The notes under the pieces were generated by a model. That model worked only from the letters and a program-made list of their open reading frames with translations, did no database searches and had not been told where the DNA came from. From the NCBI GenBank assembly GCA_026874595.1, contig CM049313.1, forward strand, positions 40,392,659-40,456,658: a DNA stretch of 64,000 nucleotides, read 5' to 3'. Each line of letters begins with the position of its first letter. Position 1 is the first letter of the stretch. The position numbers and the translations under genes are program-made. The DNA is from Sipunculus nudus. Taxonomy: Eukaryota > Annelida > Sipuncula > Golfingiida > Sipunculidae. This document shows, one piece after another, positions 47,900 through 59,290 of this stretch.

Positions 47900-48157
47900 C
47901 AGGGGCGTCAATATAGGGGGAATGGGGGATATATACCCCCCACTTTTTGGCAAGGGGGTATGGTCAATGTAAACACCCCCCTCCCACTTTTCAGAGAATA
48001 ATATAATAATATTGCAAATGAAATATATTAATAAATAGAGTTAAAGACTTTGGATCCATTTACTAAAAAATGTTAGGCCTATATCTAAACCTTGCTTAGA
48101 ATTAACTTATTTTCTAAAACATTATAATTATTTGAAATATGATTAGGTATAGGCCTA

Positions 48158-48230
<73 letters not shown>

Positions 48231-48352
48231 GAATATGTCATTCAGAGACGCTGAAAAGGGTATGCATATATATATATATCATTCACCTGATGATCGGGTC
48301 GCATCCCGTGAAACAGACTGTTGTGAATTAACAGTGTTGTTTTTCTTCAGAG

Positions 48353-48436
<84 letters not shown>

Positions 48437-48495
48437 ATGTGTGTGTGTGTGTGCAAAGTCATTACCCCACCCTGGAAGAAAAATTAACGCCACTG
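47900..48495. mobile_element. hAT-type non-autonomous element with 8-bp target duplication
   Basis: Begins CAGGGGCGTCAATATAG; its right end read on the minus strand begins CAGTGGCGTTAATTTTTC. The flanks CCTGTATT (47892-47899) and CCTCTATT (48496-48503) match at seven of eight positions, the duplication length expected for hAT transposons. Two long (TA)n arrays (about 48160-48227 and 48354-48431) occupy much of the interior. There is no transposase frame. The 94-codon frame at 48229-48513 is a TA-array artefact. Confidence 0.75.
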
Positions 48496-48503
48496 CCTCT
48501 ATT

Positions 48504-49800
48504 GGCCCTTTGATCGAGCTTGGAGCTGTTCTGCCAGAGAGAGCGCTCCCGTGTACCGCTGGGCCTACTGATCAAACCGCTGATCAGCGAAATACTGACA
48601 TTACTGTTGTTGGCTGAGACGGTGTTTCATGTTTTTGAAGAGTCCCTCCCCATGATCAACCGTTATCTTTAGAAAACGAGATATTCCTGGACAGAAACAT
48701 GAAAGTTAAGATAAAAGGTTTGTTTGCATTACAGTATTGCCGGTATTACTTAAGAATATACACAAACATGTGAAATCAAAATGTATGAGCGATAATATGG
48801 GAATTAGTGTAGTTTTTTACTGGTATTTGTCGGTGTTGCGCTTTGTTCATTCTCAAGAGGCACGGTCATTCTTATACCACACGAGTTCGACATTTGATTG
48901 ATTAAACCTACACATATACAGAGAGAGATGCTGAGAGGCTTGGTGTGATATTACAGAGGCGGTTCCAGGATTTTGCAAAGGGGAGGGTCCCGTAGCCCTG
49001 CTTGGCCTTTAGTGTATTGGTGTTTACTGCTAAAATGCTTCAAATGAAACGTGATTCCATGTACCGATAGATGCGACGTAACTCAGTTCTGGCTCTTATC
49101 ACTAAAGCCCTGTAAAGTCGGTATGGAAAATCCCTGATATTTGCATATTAGGGCGTCACAACGCTCCGACAATTCCCTAGCATTTGCATATCAGGCCGCC
49201 TGGCCTCCTGTGAATGGCATCATTGCTATAAGGAGGCTAACAGCATCTCATAGGCTCCAATAGACAGCTCAACCTGCTTGGTAACAATCGAACTGAAATC
49301 ATGCATGTTTTTTGAAAGTCCATACATGGACCTTCGTGTCCTATGATATATATATCTGCTGTTCGAACATACGGTCCATGGGCAAATTTAAGTAATTGTA
49401 GACCATGTCGCATGATTTTTCACTGTGTATTTGTTAATGTTCAAGTTACACATGAAAGTTTTGCCACTGTTGCCAACACGCTGAACGTCGTGATCATTTC
49501 AAAACTATAAATTAAATCTATAAACATCTTGCTAACAAATAAAAAGGGAACTGTAAAAAAGCAGGGCTACTCCTTGAAAATCCAAAATGTATAGACAGAA
49601 AAATATTGATAAAACATTTATTATGAAATTTTTATTATAAAAAAGAGTATAATAATAAAAAAGGAAGCTCCTTGGGAAAAAAATCACAGAAAAACGAAGT
49701 ACCAGTGCCAAAAAAAAACAAAGTTCTAAAATGAAAGCACTTAGAAAAAATATCACAGTCTGTTAACACAAATACATAGTTCTGATAATGATGTAACCGT
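48504..49800. other. Spacer with a hAT-end fragment and paired octamer motifs
   Basis: CAGAGGCGGTTCCAGGATTTTG near 48954 resembles the left end of 2632-2838. Two ATTTGCAT octamers at 49139-49146 and 49182-49189 sit in an imperfect 43-bp duplication. Minus-strand frames at 49532-49756 are phenylalanine-rich and unconvincing. Confidence 0.4.
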
Positions 49801-49804
49801 GTTT

Positions 49805-50005
49805 GTGTGAATGAGGTAGCTGGCGACCGAAATGGTTCCATGCCACCCAAGTCGCAGCCAATATGGTTGACTGGCCAGAGATGGGGCCAAGCAGTGGCTC
49901 CGTCAGGGTTGTGGCCGAAATGGTTGCCCGCTGGGTGCAGGCAGCCAATATGGTTGATTTGAGGCCAGCGGCCGATATTGTCGGTGGCTGAAATCAACCT
50001 AATTC
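49805..50005. repeat. GCCAATATGG / GCCGAAATGG short-repeat cluster
   Basis: Words of the form GC-GCCAATATGGTTGA (about 49855 and 49948) and GCGACCGAAATGGTT or GGCCGAAATGGTT (about 49824 and 49913) alternate within a GC-richer block. The 130-codon minus frame over it shows the corresponding peptide repetition and is not recognised as a protein. Confidence 0.6.
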
Positions 50006-50293
50006 GTTCAAAGTAGGAGCGGTACAAAGTGCTAGGTTACAAAATAGTAGAAGTATCACTTGGCAAGGGGTACAATATGCCGGAGGTTTGAACTGTCCGA
50101 CAGTCCTTGATATGACCAGTCAGTGAATGTCAGAAGTCGTGTGCATCGCACCATCTACTAAGTAAACAGAGATATATTAAGGATATTTTACATTAATGTA
50201 TATTGTTCCCCTGATCCTTCCTGCCCTAATATAATAAACTTCAGATGTGAACTCGTTCCCTATGGGGAATGAAATAATATTTTCGCCAATCGA

Positions 50294-50417
50294 TTTGATG
50301 GGAAACAACATTTTTTGCCACACCCCTTTGCCATGTTTATAAACAAAGCACTAAAGAATCGATGGGGAACAACATTTTTTGCCACACCTCTTTGCCATGT
50401 TTATAAACAAAGCACTA
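50294..50417. repeat. 64-bp tandem duplication
   Basis: The block with AACAACATTTTTTGCCACAC and TTTATAAACAAAGCACTAAA occurs twice, offset 64 bp, with one or two differences. Confidence 0.93.
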
Positions 50418-50917
50418 AATCTCTATTTACCTCAGAGTAAAGTCAGACAAATGTGGCGATTATGTAACAGCAAAATAATACTCTCCCTTGTATGGATTCT
50501 GTATGATTAATTAAGAAAGAAACATGACTGAACAGATGTATGGTTGTGGGACATTTTTATGATGACCTCACTGACGATCTTAAACTACATACATCTGATT
50601 GGAAATGACACAGTGATGATATCACAGTGATATTTGTAAGTCACACATTTGATACGTCACATATTCGTCCCTTCAACATTACATGGATAAAAAGGTATGG
50701 CTCCTTGACCTGACACCACCCTTTTTGCAACTCTTTCTTAACATGTCAACACAGTCCCACCTTCACAGAGAAAATATATTTATTTCATGCTTATTTAAAT
50801 CATCATAAATTACCGCATGACTTGCTTTGCTGAGAGCTAATTTGTAGTGGCAAACAAAATATACTTGAAAGAAAAATTACAAAACATAATGTGGATAAAG
50901 TTGTTACAATAGAGTTT
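50418..50917. other. Spacer
   Basis: No gene recognised. Confidence 0.4.
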
Positions 50918-51764
50918 ATTAGCTCAGCTGACTATAAGTCATCTGAGCTATAGTCGTGGTCCATTGTCCGTCGTCCGTCCGTCTGTCCGTCCGTCCGTCC
51001 GTCCGTAGATGTGGCACGTTTTGAAACCGTAAGACCTAGGAATCCAAAATTCGGCATAATGTTAGATGTCCCCAAGATCTCCTACCAAGCCGAAAACTGG
51101 GTCTTTGCGACTTCGTTCCTTTGAGAAATTAAGGAAAAACCTCAATTTTTTATTAAAAACCTATTTTCACACTTCAGGACTGCCTAATATCAAAACGACT
51201 CAACTGTTTTTCCTCATATTTACCATAAATATTCCTCTATATAGTTCCTATGTACATGCCAGAAATTATGTCTGTATTATATAATTTAAAAAAGTTATGA
51301 GCCCAAACATAATGCATTTTGTAAAAAAATCAGGAAAGATATTTGATCACTTAACACAAAACATGTTAAAGCTATGGACTTTTTTTCCAGTAATATAACT
51401 TTAATTAATCAAAATTAAATTGTATACCCAAAATTAGATCAAAATCTTTTAAATTTTTTAAAAATATTAACAAAAATAAAAAATTGGTACCTTAAATTTA
51501 GCCCAACTTTGACCATGGCACGTTTTTTTCCTGTAAGTACTGTGGATTTAATTTTCACAGCATGTTTTTGTTAGCATTTTGTCTGTTAACACCAAAAATT
51601 TGAAACCAGTTGATCAAAAACTGTAGATTTTATTCAAGTTTTCAAACACCATGTAACATATTGTTTACATCAAGTTAGTGTTATGCAGTTTGCAAGAGCT
51701 CAGCTCTCCAGCTTCAGCTCTCAGTTCCTAAAATTTGGCATACAATTAGATGTCTCCAAAATCC
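50918..51764 (+). repeat. GTCCG-type dispersed repeat, 5' part, interrupted by a LINE
   Basis: Starts TTAGCTCAGCTGACTATAAG with a GTCCG tract (about 50970-51005), runs through all the blocks of copy 1 and then into a second unit (TTTGGCATACAATTAGATG, from about 51700). That unit is cut at 51764 by the LINE and resumes at 55231. Confidence 0.88.
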
Positions 51765-53443
51765 TGTTAATATGTGCATATATTGCTCCAGAGGGTTCAG
51801 TACTATATGAATCTTTAGATGAAAATGATGGAATAATAAGACTTGAAAATATTATGGTAGATTTGATGTCGAAATATGGAGATTTATATGTAATTTTAAT
51901 GGGTGATCTGAATGCAAAGATTGGTAAAATGTATGATTACATAGAAAATGATCATTTAGGATTCATCGGTTTGAATGAAGTGTACCCTTCAGATGAATTT
52001 AAAGTGTGTAGAAATTCAAAGGATGGTAAAACTAACAAATTTGGATTTTCATTACAACAGTTGTGTTGTGCTTTTAATATTCATGTTTTGAATGGTAGAA
52101 TTCCTCCAGATATTGAAGGTGAATACACATGTGTAACACATGCTGGACAGAGTGTTATTGACTACATTATTGTTAGTGCTGAATTTTTTATTAAAATGGA
52201 ATCGTTTACAGTTTTAAGGTTAGATTTGTCAGATCACTTTCCAGTGAAATGTACTTTAAAAGTTGAATCTGTACAAACAGTTCCAGAAAATATTGAGCAC
52301 ACAACTGCATGGACAAGGTACAAACTTAAGTCACAGGCTGTAGTTGAACTTTTAAATGATAATGAAAATTTGTATAATGATCACATATGTAATTTTAATT
52401 ATTATGTTCAGCAAGATGTTGAAAAGGCTATTGAATATTTGAATAAAGTGTTACATATTTTTACTGAACCTAAATATTACCAAAGTAAAAAGAGTTGGTC
52501 TCAACCAAACTGGTGGGATGATGAATGTGCTAAAGCAAAATTGATTAAATATACAGCACTAGATAGATATAGGATATCTGGAAATATTTATGATTTGAAT
52601 AAATACAAAGAGAAGAGACGACAATTTAAAAACCTTTGTGATAATAAAAAGAAATCTAAACAAGAGTGCACTATGAAATACTTAACAAAAACTAAAAATA
52701 TAAATGATTTATGGGCCTGTATTAAAAAGTGTCTCAAGAAAGAGAAGGGTGTTAGTCACATTCCAGCAAACGATTGGTTTAATTACTTCAGAGATTTACT
52801 TAATGAAAATAAAAATGAAGTTAAAGAAGATTTTCACATTTTAGCTGACACATACTTCAAAAATAATTTTAATAGTAATTGTGAGTGTGGATCACTCAAC
52901 AATGAGATAACAGTATTTGAAATAAGACAGGCAATAAATCAAATGCACAGTGGTAAATCCCCTGGACCAGATGGACTCCAAGTGGATATTATTAAATCAC
53001 TTTTAGAAATTATTTTGCCTTTATTACATACTTTGTTTAATAAGATTTTCAACAAGGGGTCATTTCCTGAAGAATGGAGTAAAGCAATAATATTTCCGTT
53101 ACACAAGAAGGGTTCTCAGAATGAACCTGGTAATTATAGAGGGATATCCTTACTAAATGTTACTGGTAAAATATTTACTAAAGTTTTGAACAATAGACTT
53201 TCGCAGTTTGTTGAGGAAATGAGTATTTTATCTGAATCACAAGCTGGTTACAGGAAAGGATATTCTACAATTGACCAGGCATTTATTTTGTATGCTTTAG
53301 TTAAAAAATACTTGGTTAAAAGAAAAGGTAGATTTTACTGTTTATATATTGACTTTGCAAAAGCGTTTGATCGTGTACAACATAATTTATTGTGGCATGT
53401 TTTATTAAAACAAGGCATAAATGGTAAAAATTACGTGTTATAA
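51683..53443 (+). pseudogene. LINE polyprotein part 1: endonuclease C-half and RT N-half
   Basis: 586 codons. The first 27 codons, including the ATG, come from the flanking host repeat, so the true element sequence starts about residue 28 (LLICAYIAPEGSV). Endonuclease landmarks are GDLNAKIG at 74-81 and SDHFPVKC at 183-190. The linker holds SWSQPNWWDDECAKAK. RT fingers and palm begin near residue 410: INQMHSGKSPGPDGL, NYRGISLLNVTGKIF, SQAGYRKGYSTIDQAF and the motif A strand YIDFAKAFDRVQH. It ends at a stop at 53441-53443. One base missing just before that stop would restore the frame of part 2, so this is a single-lesion element. Needs no host function; its role is target-primed reverse transcription. 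Confidence 0.88.
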
Positions 53444-55230
53444 AATCAATGTATTCAAAAATGCAGTCTTGTATATTAACTGAGAGTGGACTTACAGATT
53501 ATTTTGCATGTTCGGTAGGTACCCGGCAAGGTTGTATGATAAGTCCTCTATTATTTTCTTTATTTATTAATGAGTATTGTAATATGTTAGATGGAAGCGA
53601 TTGTCAGGGGATATATGTAAATGGAAATCTCTCAAATTTAATGACATTGTTATTTGCAGATGATATGGTTAATTGTGGAGATGCTGTAGGTAGACTTCAG
53701 CAACAGATTGATCTCTTACAAAAGTTTTGTGAAAATTATGGTTTCAAAATTAATACAGATAAAACTAAGATTATGGTTTTTAGGAAAGGTGGTCCCTTAC
53801 GTAAAGTAGAAAAATGGTATTTAAAAGGTAAACAGTTAGAAGTGGTTCCATACTACAAATATCTTGGTATTATTTTCTCCACAAAATTGTCTTGGTTAAA
53901 AACACAACAACAGCAGGTTTTACAAGCAAACAAAGCTGTATGCATGATTAAAACATTCAGCAAAAAGTGTAAATATGTAAGTACAAAACATCTCTTTTAT
54001 TTGTTTGATCAAATGGTAGTGCCAATATTAACATATGGATGTGAGTTGTGGGGTTTTAAAAAATCAGAAACTATAGAGAGAGTACAGTACAAATTCTGCA
54101 AACAAATTTTAAATGTAGGTCAGAATACTCCAAATGCAGCAGCATTAGGAGAATGTGGCAGATTTCCTTTGTTTGTAACTTGCTTATTGCGTTGTATTAA
54201 GTATTGGATTAAACTTTTGCATATGCCAGAACATAGATATCAGAAACAGGTGTACAATATGTTGATGAATTTAGATAGCAGTGGTAAATCAAATTGGGTA
54301 TCTGAAGTAAGAACATTGCTGTTCCAGTCTGGTTTTGGAAATGTTTGGATGGCACAGTACATTGGAGATGTGAATTATTTTATGAAAGAAGTTGAAATGA
54401 GAATAAAAGATATGGCCATTCAAAATTGGCATGGTGATATTGAATTGTGCAGTAAACTCTACTATTATGGTACTTTTAAATCTATGCTCACTCTAGAAAA
54501 ATATGTCAATTGTATCCCAAATAAACAACACCGTACAGCACTTGCTAAACTTCGATGTTCAAATCATGAATTAACTATAGAAATGGGCCGCCATAAAAAC
54601 ATTTCTCGTGAAGAAAGGATCTGTAAATATTGTTTATGCTATGGATTCAATATTGTTGAGGATGAAGCTCACTTTATGCAAGAGTGTAAATTATATCACG
54701 ATTTGAGGTTAAAATATATTAGACAAGACTTGCATTATCCAAGTGAACAAAATTTTATAAAATTATTTAATTTAGATAATCCATTTGAAATATCAAAAGT
54801 TGCTGCATATGTGTTTAATTCGTTTTTGAGGAGACGGAAAATGATAGATGGTTGAATTATGTATTTTAAACAGTACTCACTGTTGACAGCACAATAGATT
54901 CATTGTGTACTAAGGTGTGCAATAATGTTACATGTGTTTATGGCACGATTGATTAGTCATTTTAAGACTGTTACATAACATTATATTGTTGTAGTTTTTT
55001 AATTGACTGTTTATTGAAATGTAATTATGTTTATCCTCACAGATGATGGCAAAACAGATTTATATGTATGTAGGTATGCAGTTCTTTTACTTGTGTTAAT
55101 GGCAGTGTTTACTAGAAAATATAAGACTGCTACCTTCCATTGGATTTATGTACTTTTTAAATTGAATATTTATTGAAATGTTTGGAACTTTGGGCCTGAG
55201 GCCTTTCTCCTGAATAAAGTTCTGTTCTGT
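51765..55230 (+). mobile_element. Near-intact LINE, 5'-truncated, 12-bp target duplication
   Basis: The insert is bounded by TCTCCAAAATCC at 51753-51764 and 55231-55242, and the host repeat reads continuously when it is removed. It starts inside the endonuclease coding region, so the N-terminal part of the endonuclease and any ORF1 are missing. It then carries the rest of the endonuclease, the complete RT and the C-terminal region, with one frameshift near 53440. The 3' region ends GGGCCTGAGGCC...AATAAAGTTCTGTTCTGT. It is of the APE-endonuclease non-LTR class; the post-RT C-x2-C ... H-x4-C knuckle and the wording suggest the CR1/L2/Jockey assemblage, clade not resolved. Confidence 0.92.
53449..54855 (+). 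pseudogene. LINE polyprotein part 2: RT C-half and C-terminal region
   Basis: 468 codons continuing part 1 in another frame. RT motif B GTRQGCMISPLLFSLF lies at about 24-39 and the catalytic FADD in LLFADDMV at about 67-74. The thumb region has INTDKTKIMVFRKGG and YYKYLGIIFS. The C-terminal zinc-knuckle-like array is C392-x2-C395 and H408-x4-C413 (CKYC...EAHFMQEC). The ATG at 53449 is only the first Met after the frameshift, not a natural start. No further stop or frameshift is present, so the copy is young. Confidence 0.88.
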
Positions 55231-57043
55231 TCTCCAAAATCCCCTACCATGCCAAGAATTTGGTCACTAGGACTTAATACCTTTGAGATATTAATGAAAA
55301 ACTTCATTTTTCCATTAAAAACCCATTGTTACACTTCAAGACTGCCTAATATCAAAACAGCTGATCTGACTTTAATCATATATAATATACATATTTTTCT
55401 ATACATTCTCTACGCACATGCCAGATATGATGTCAGTATTGCGTAACTGTTTTAAGTTATGGGCGCAAATATAATGCACTTTGTAAAAAATCAAGAAATA
55501 ATTTACTCCCTTAACAAGGAGATTGCTGAAGCTAGAGATTTTTTTGTCAGGGATGTAACATTATTTAATCAAGATTCAATTGAATACCCAAAATTAGTTC
55601 TGAATTTTTCAGATTTTATTAGTTATTAGTATAAATATAAGATTAGTACCTTATATTTTGCTCCACTTTGACCATGGCACGTTTGTTTCCTGTGAGCACT
55701 GTTGATATAATTTTCATGTCATGCACACATGAGGATTTCAGCTTTTTAGTTTAGAAAGCTGAAAGAAATTGGCCAAAAATTGTAGCTTTTGTTAATGTTT
55801 CCCTGAGACCATGTCAGACTTTGGCCCTCTCCAGCCCCTCTTGAGTCACCTGTATGTTGACCTTGTTGAACTTTCAGCAAATTATGCATGCTTGACGGGA
55901 GGCATAAACTGGGGCTCCAGGCAGCTTATTATATAATGGCCAGCCACAGTTGATCCAGGTGTCCAACCCAACTCATCTAGTAGTTTTAACCAACAACATA
56001 ACAATAAACAATAAATTAATAAATTTGTGTTGGTTTTTAATAACAAATTAAAGAAAAATAGAAAAGGAATTTGTTAGTTTATAATAACAGGAAATTAACT
56101 TGCAGTTACTGATGATATAAGAATCTTGTATCGATGGATAGAATGTCATGTATTCCAAATAACACCTAAAGTCACCTATGGTATTTTTCAGTTCAATTTT
56201 AATGATAAAAAAGTAAATCATATTATTCATTACTAATGATTGGGGATCATATGAAGGAAATTAATGATAGACAAAGATGCAGTTGATAATATTAATCTAG
56301 ATTCCTACTGTGTCGAGTGTGTACATTGATGTGAAATTAGTCCAAAATGAACATATTACATTATTTTTTTAAATATAAATAAAAGCCATAAAACCAGGTA
56401 CTTATGATCATTATTTAAATGTGTTAATTTTGTATATTCTGGATTCTCAACATCATTGTTTGGTGAAAACTGAATAAATACCTGACATGGTACAATTAAT
56501 TTGCAATTGTATTTAAATACGAATATGAATATGTACTCCATTATAAAATTTCTTGCATAAAGAACAGGTATTCAGGTAAAAATGAAAGTATATGAATACC
56601 AGTGCAAATACTTTCAAAATGTATTCATGAATGCATTCATGAATATATTCTTTAATATTATTCTAATAATCATTTCAGTTATATTTCATTTTAAAAAATC
56701 ATAAGATTCTCTTATTATTTTTAATAAAAATTATATTTGGGACAATATTTGTAAAATTATTTAATTAATAGTTAAACTCTTATATTATATGTTCTGCTTA
56801 TAAGTTATATGGCCAAGTCAAAATCTGTGTGACAATAGTACTCCATTTGTTAATAAAATAAATGAAATCAATCCTCTTCCCTGTCTCCAAAGATACTATC
56901 AAAATCATACATAAGCTAAACAACAACAACTTATAATACAGCTTATATTTATTACCACACAAAACCAGCACGTGAATCATATCTAAATCATATTTTTTAT
57001 CATATATAACAGCTGAGCGCCGTGACCCATAGGTCCCTTGTTT
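55231..57043 (+). repeat. GTCCG-type dispersed repeat, 3' part after the LINE
   Basis: Resumes at the target duplication and follows the order of copy 2 to about 55830. It then contains GTTGATCCAGGTGTCCAACC and a block (56050-56330) homologous to 60210-60480. The family 3' end lies near 57010-57043: AGCTGAGCGCCGTGACCCAT followed by AGGTCCCTTGTTT. Confidence 0.75.
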
Positions 57044-58215
57044 CACTGTGGTAGCAGATCATGTTTTATTATTCATACTCATGTAGCAGGGTTATGGGTA
57101 CAAGTATAAGTTTTGGAGTTGTCATTGAGAATGAAGAGTGATTACAGAATGCATTGCAGACTAGAGGCACTTGGTAAAATCTAGAATATCTGTTGAAATT
57201 CTGAGAAATCTTTGATTAAATGCTGATACATTTCCTACCCCTGAGATCACCTACACCTGAGATCACCTACACTTCTAGCCAGGGCTAGAGGTTTGTTTTG
57301 GTGCAGAGGTTGAAGGTTATCTGTGATGGCCATTGGCTTCAATGATATATGGCAGAGCCTTATATTATTGAGTCCTATTAAACCAGACTTGAAATGAACA
57401 AGAAATGCAGTTACATTTTGTGTTTATGAGTGAAAGCAGAACACTTTTAAAGCTGTGCATCCCAAGCATTTGAAACTCTCTCTGAATCAGAAACATGGAA
57501 CTGAATGACCCTTGCTCAGAGAGCTGTACCCTTGACAGTTGATACATTGTAACCACTAACCAGTTTAACCCAGAGCATAAGAAAAATATCCATGTCAATG
57601 GCCTACATCACCTAATGCATCAAGTGTATGTGGATAGTTACAAATAGATCCATAGTTTTATCAATATAAATATTATTCAGTCAAAGGCTGCATATGCAAG
57701 TTAATTGTAAAAACAATAATGACACAGAAAGTTCAAATGACATGTTCTTTATTTACTTTTATTTGTTCTGATTTACATTTTTAAAGTTTTAATCATTTAA
57801 AATTACCATATAATCACCACTTCATTAAAAATGAAATTAGTGGTGTTTCATGATATGTTAAGTTCCTATCATATTGTAATCATTTCTTTTCTTTTTTCCT
57901 TGCTGTCTTCATCTGTTGATCCTGCCATGATGTGGATGATTGAAGGGTGAGTCTTAACACAAATATAATTATAATATTATTTCTATTACTTTTAATGAAG
58001 AGCTTAGTACAACATTATGAATGTATTAGACATTGAATATAATCAAGTGGTCCATATATCTAGAATATGGACAAATGATTTCATGCCATGCCTGGAATGG
58101 GCCATTTAACATGTATCTCTGTAAGGAGAATCTGAAATGCAAAAACAGTCAAATCAGTCAGCTTCTGAATAGTCTAACCTGAATATAACAATGATTTTGT
58201 GACCCATATATTAAG
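57044..58215. other. Spacer upstream of the ANAPC11 exon
   Basis: No first exon (a short MKV-K-K-type start) could be found here. GAGATCACCTACAC is duplicated at about 57242 and 57257. The frame at 57365-57598 (-) has no recognised similarity. Confidence 0.4.
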
Positions 58216-58334
58216 GTGGACAGCTGTGGCTACGTGGAGGTGGATCGCCAACGATGACAACTGTGGTATCTGTCGAATGCCGTTTGACGGTTGCTGTCCT
58301 GACTGTAAGCTGCCCGGTGATGACTGCCCGTTAG
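58216..58334 (+). CDS. ANAPC11: ANAPC11 (APC/C RING-H2 subunit), one internal exon
   Basis: ANAPC11 is the RING subunit that, with the cullin ANAPC2, recruits the ubiquitin-conjugating enzyme in the anaphase-promoting complex and so drives cell-cycle protein destruction. From 58217 the codons read [13 protein letters not shown], then [18 protein letters not shown] and GDDCPL. This is the highly conserved N-terminal half of the protein, with the first RING Cys pair and the extra zinc-binding cysteines in place. The exon ends at 58334 before GTAAGT, after the first base of the next codon; the family continues with Val, which a GTN codon would supply. The 5' boundary (AG at 58214-58215) is less sure, with a weak pyrimidine tract. 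The start exon and the CSHCFH-containing exon are not visible and must lie outside the window or be missed. Functional rather than processed, since it is spliced. Confidence 0.85.
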
Positions 58335-59160
58335 GTAAGTTAGTCTCATCCACCTCCGAGTACACTGTGGTAGGCTATATTTTTGCGTGGTGGAAATTAC
58401 TCAGTGTTTAAGGATTCTTCCACAATCTCACCATAAGCCTAAACTAAAATTATTGGATTGTAAGAAATATGTCTCATAAATATATTATGATAATTGCCCT
58501 CATTAAATGCCTAGTCTGTCAGTATCACAAAATTAACCCATATTTAACAATGATTAATCTACACTTTAATACCACATGCAGAGTAGGTGTTTGATTATTA
58601 ACATGAACGGTAATCAAGGTACCTATTGTGGTCACTGTATATTGGAAAACAAGTAAGCTTTGCTTGCAAATCATCTTGTTCCACTTCATGATTTTAACCC
58701 TTTTACAAATATGACTGAAACCACACATATGAAATCAACCAAAGTATCTGGCTTTTCAGTGCTAATATTTGTAAAATTGAAGTTGTGGTTATTTATTATC
58801 TCAGCTGATTGTTGGTGCCATTAATTGTCTCCAGTTTTCCTAAACAACAAGATATATTCCTGCTACAGTTGTTCCTGTTAATGGGTAAATTGCTCAATAC
58901 AGATTGAGACTGAATAGATTTCTGAGTAGGGTCCTGGTTGTCTTGTAAGGACCCACTTCCTGGTAAAAAATTATTTGTGGTAGATATGATTCAGATGCAA
59001 GGATAATTCATCGATCATGAAAAAAATGAATTTTATTATAGTTTGTGCCAAATGATCAATACTGGCTTCAGTTGATAATGAGATTTTATAGGGCCATGCA
59101 AACATGGTTTATTTATCAAAGTTCAGCTCTGTTATATATTTTTCCAAGTTTAAGTATTTG
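58335..59160. other. Intron sequence downstream of the ANAPC11 exon
   Basis: Begins with the donor GTAAGTTAGTC. No following exon encoding the conserved His/Cys half of the RING was found here or in the repeats beyond. Confidence 0.45.
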
Positions 59161-59285
59161 AATTCTTGTATTAAATAAGTGGTGGATCCAGGGGGGGGGG
59201 TGTCAGGACCCTCCCTTTTGTTCCCGACTACCTTTCTTTTAGGGTTTAAACCAATTTTTGCCTCCTGGACCCCTCCCTTTCCTTA
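59161..59285. mobile_element. Possible hAT-end fragment
   Basis: GGTGGATCCAGG followed by a G tract and CAGGACCCTCCC, then a C/T-rich stretch ending CTGGACCCCTCCC. It resembles the interior and ends of 2632-2838 but lacks clear boundaries. Confidence 0.35.
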
Positions 59286-59290
59286 GGTTT

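Noticed and set aside
4420-48431. Direct repeats at regular spacing as possible CRISPR arrays
   Set aside because: The units are long contiguous satellites or simple repeats without spacers, and the genome is eukaryotic.
48229-48513. 94-codon frame with a long Ile-Tyr run
   Set aside because: The run is a translated (TA)n array inside a hAT-type element.
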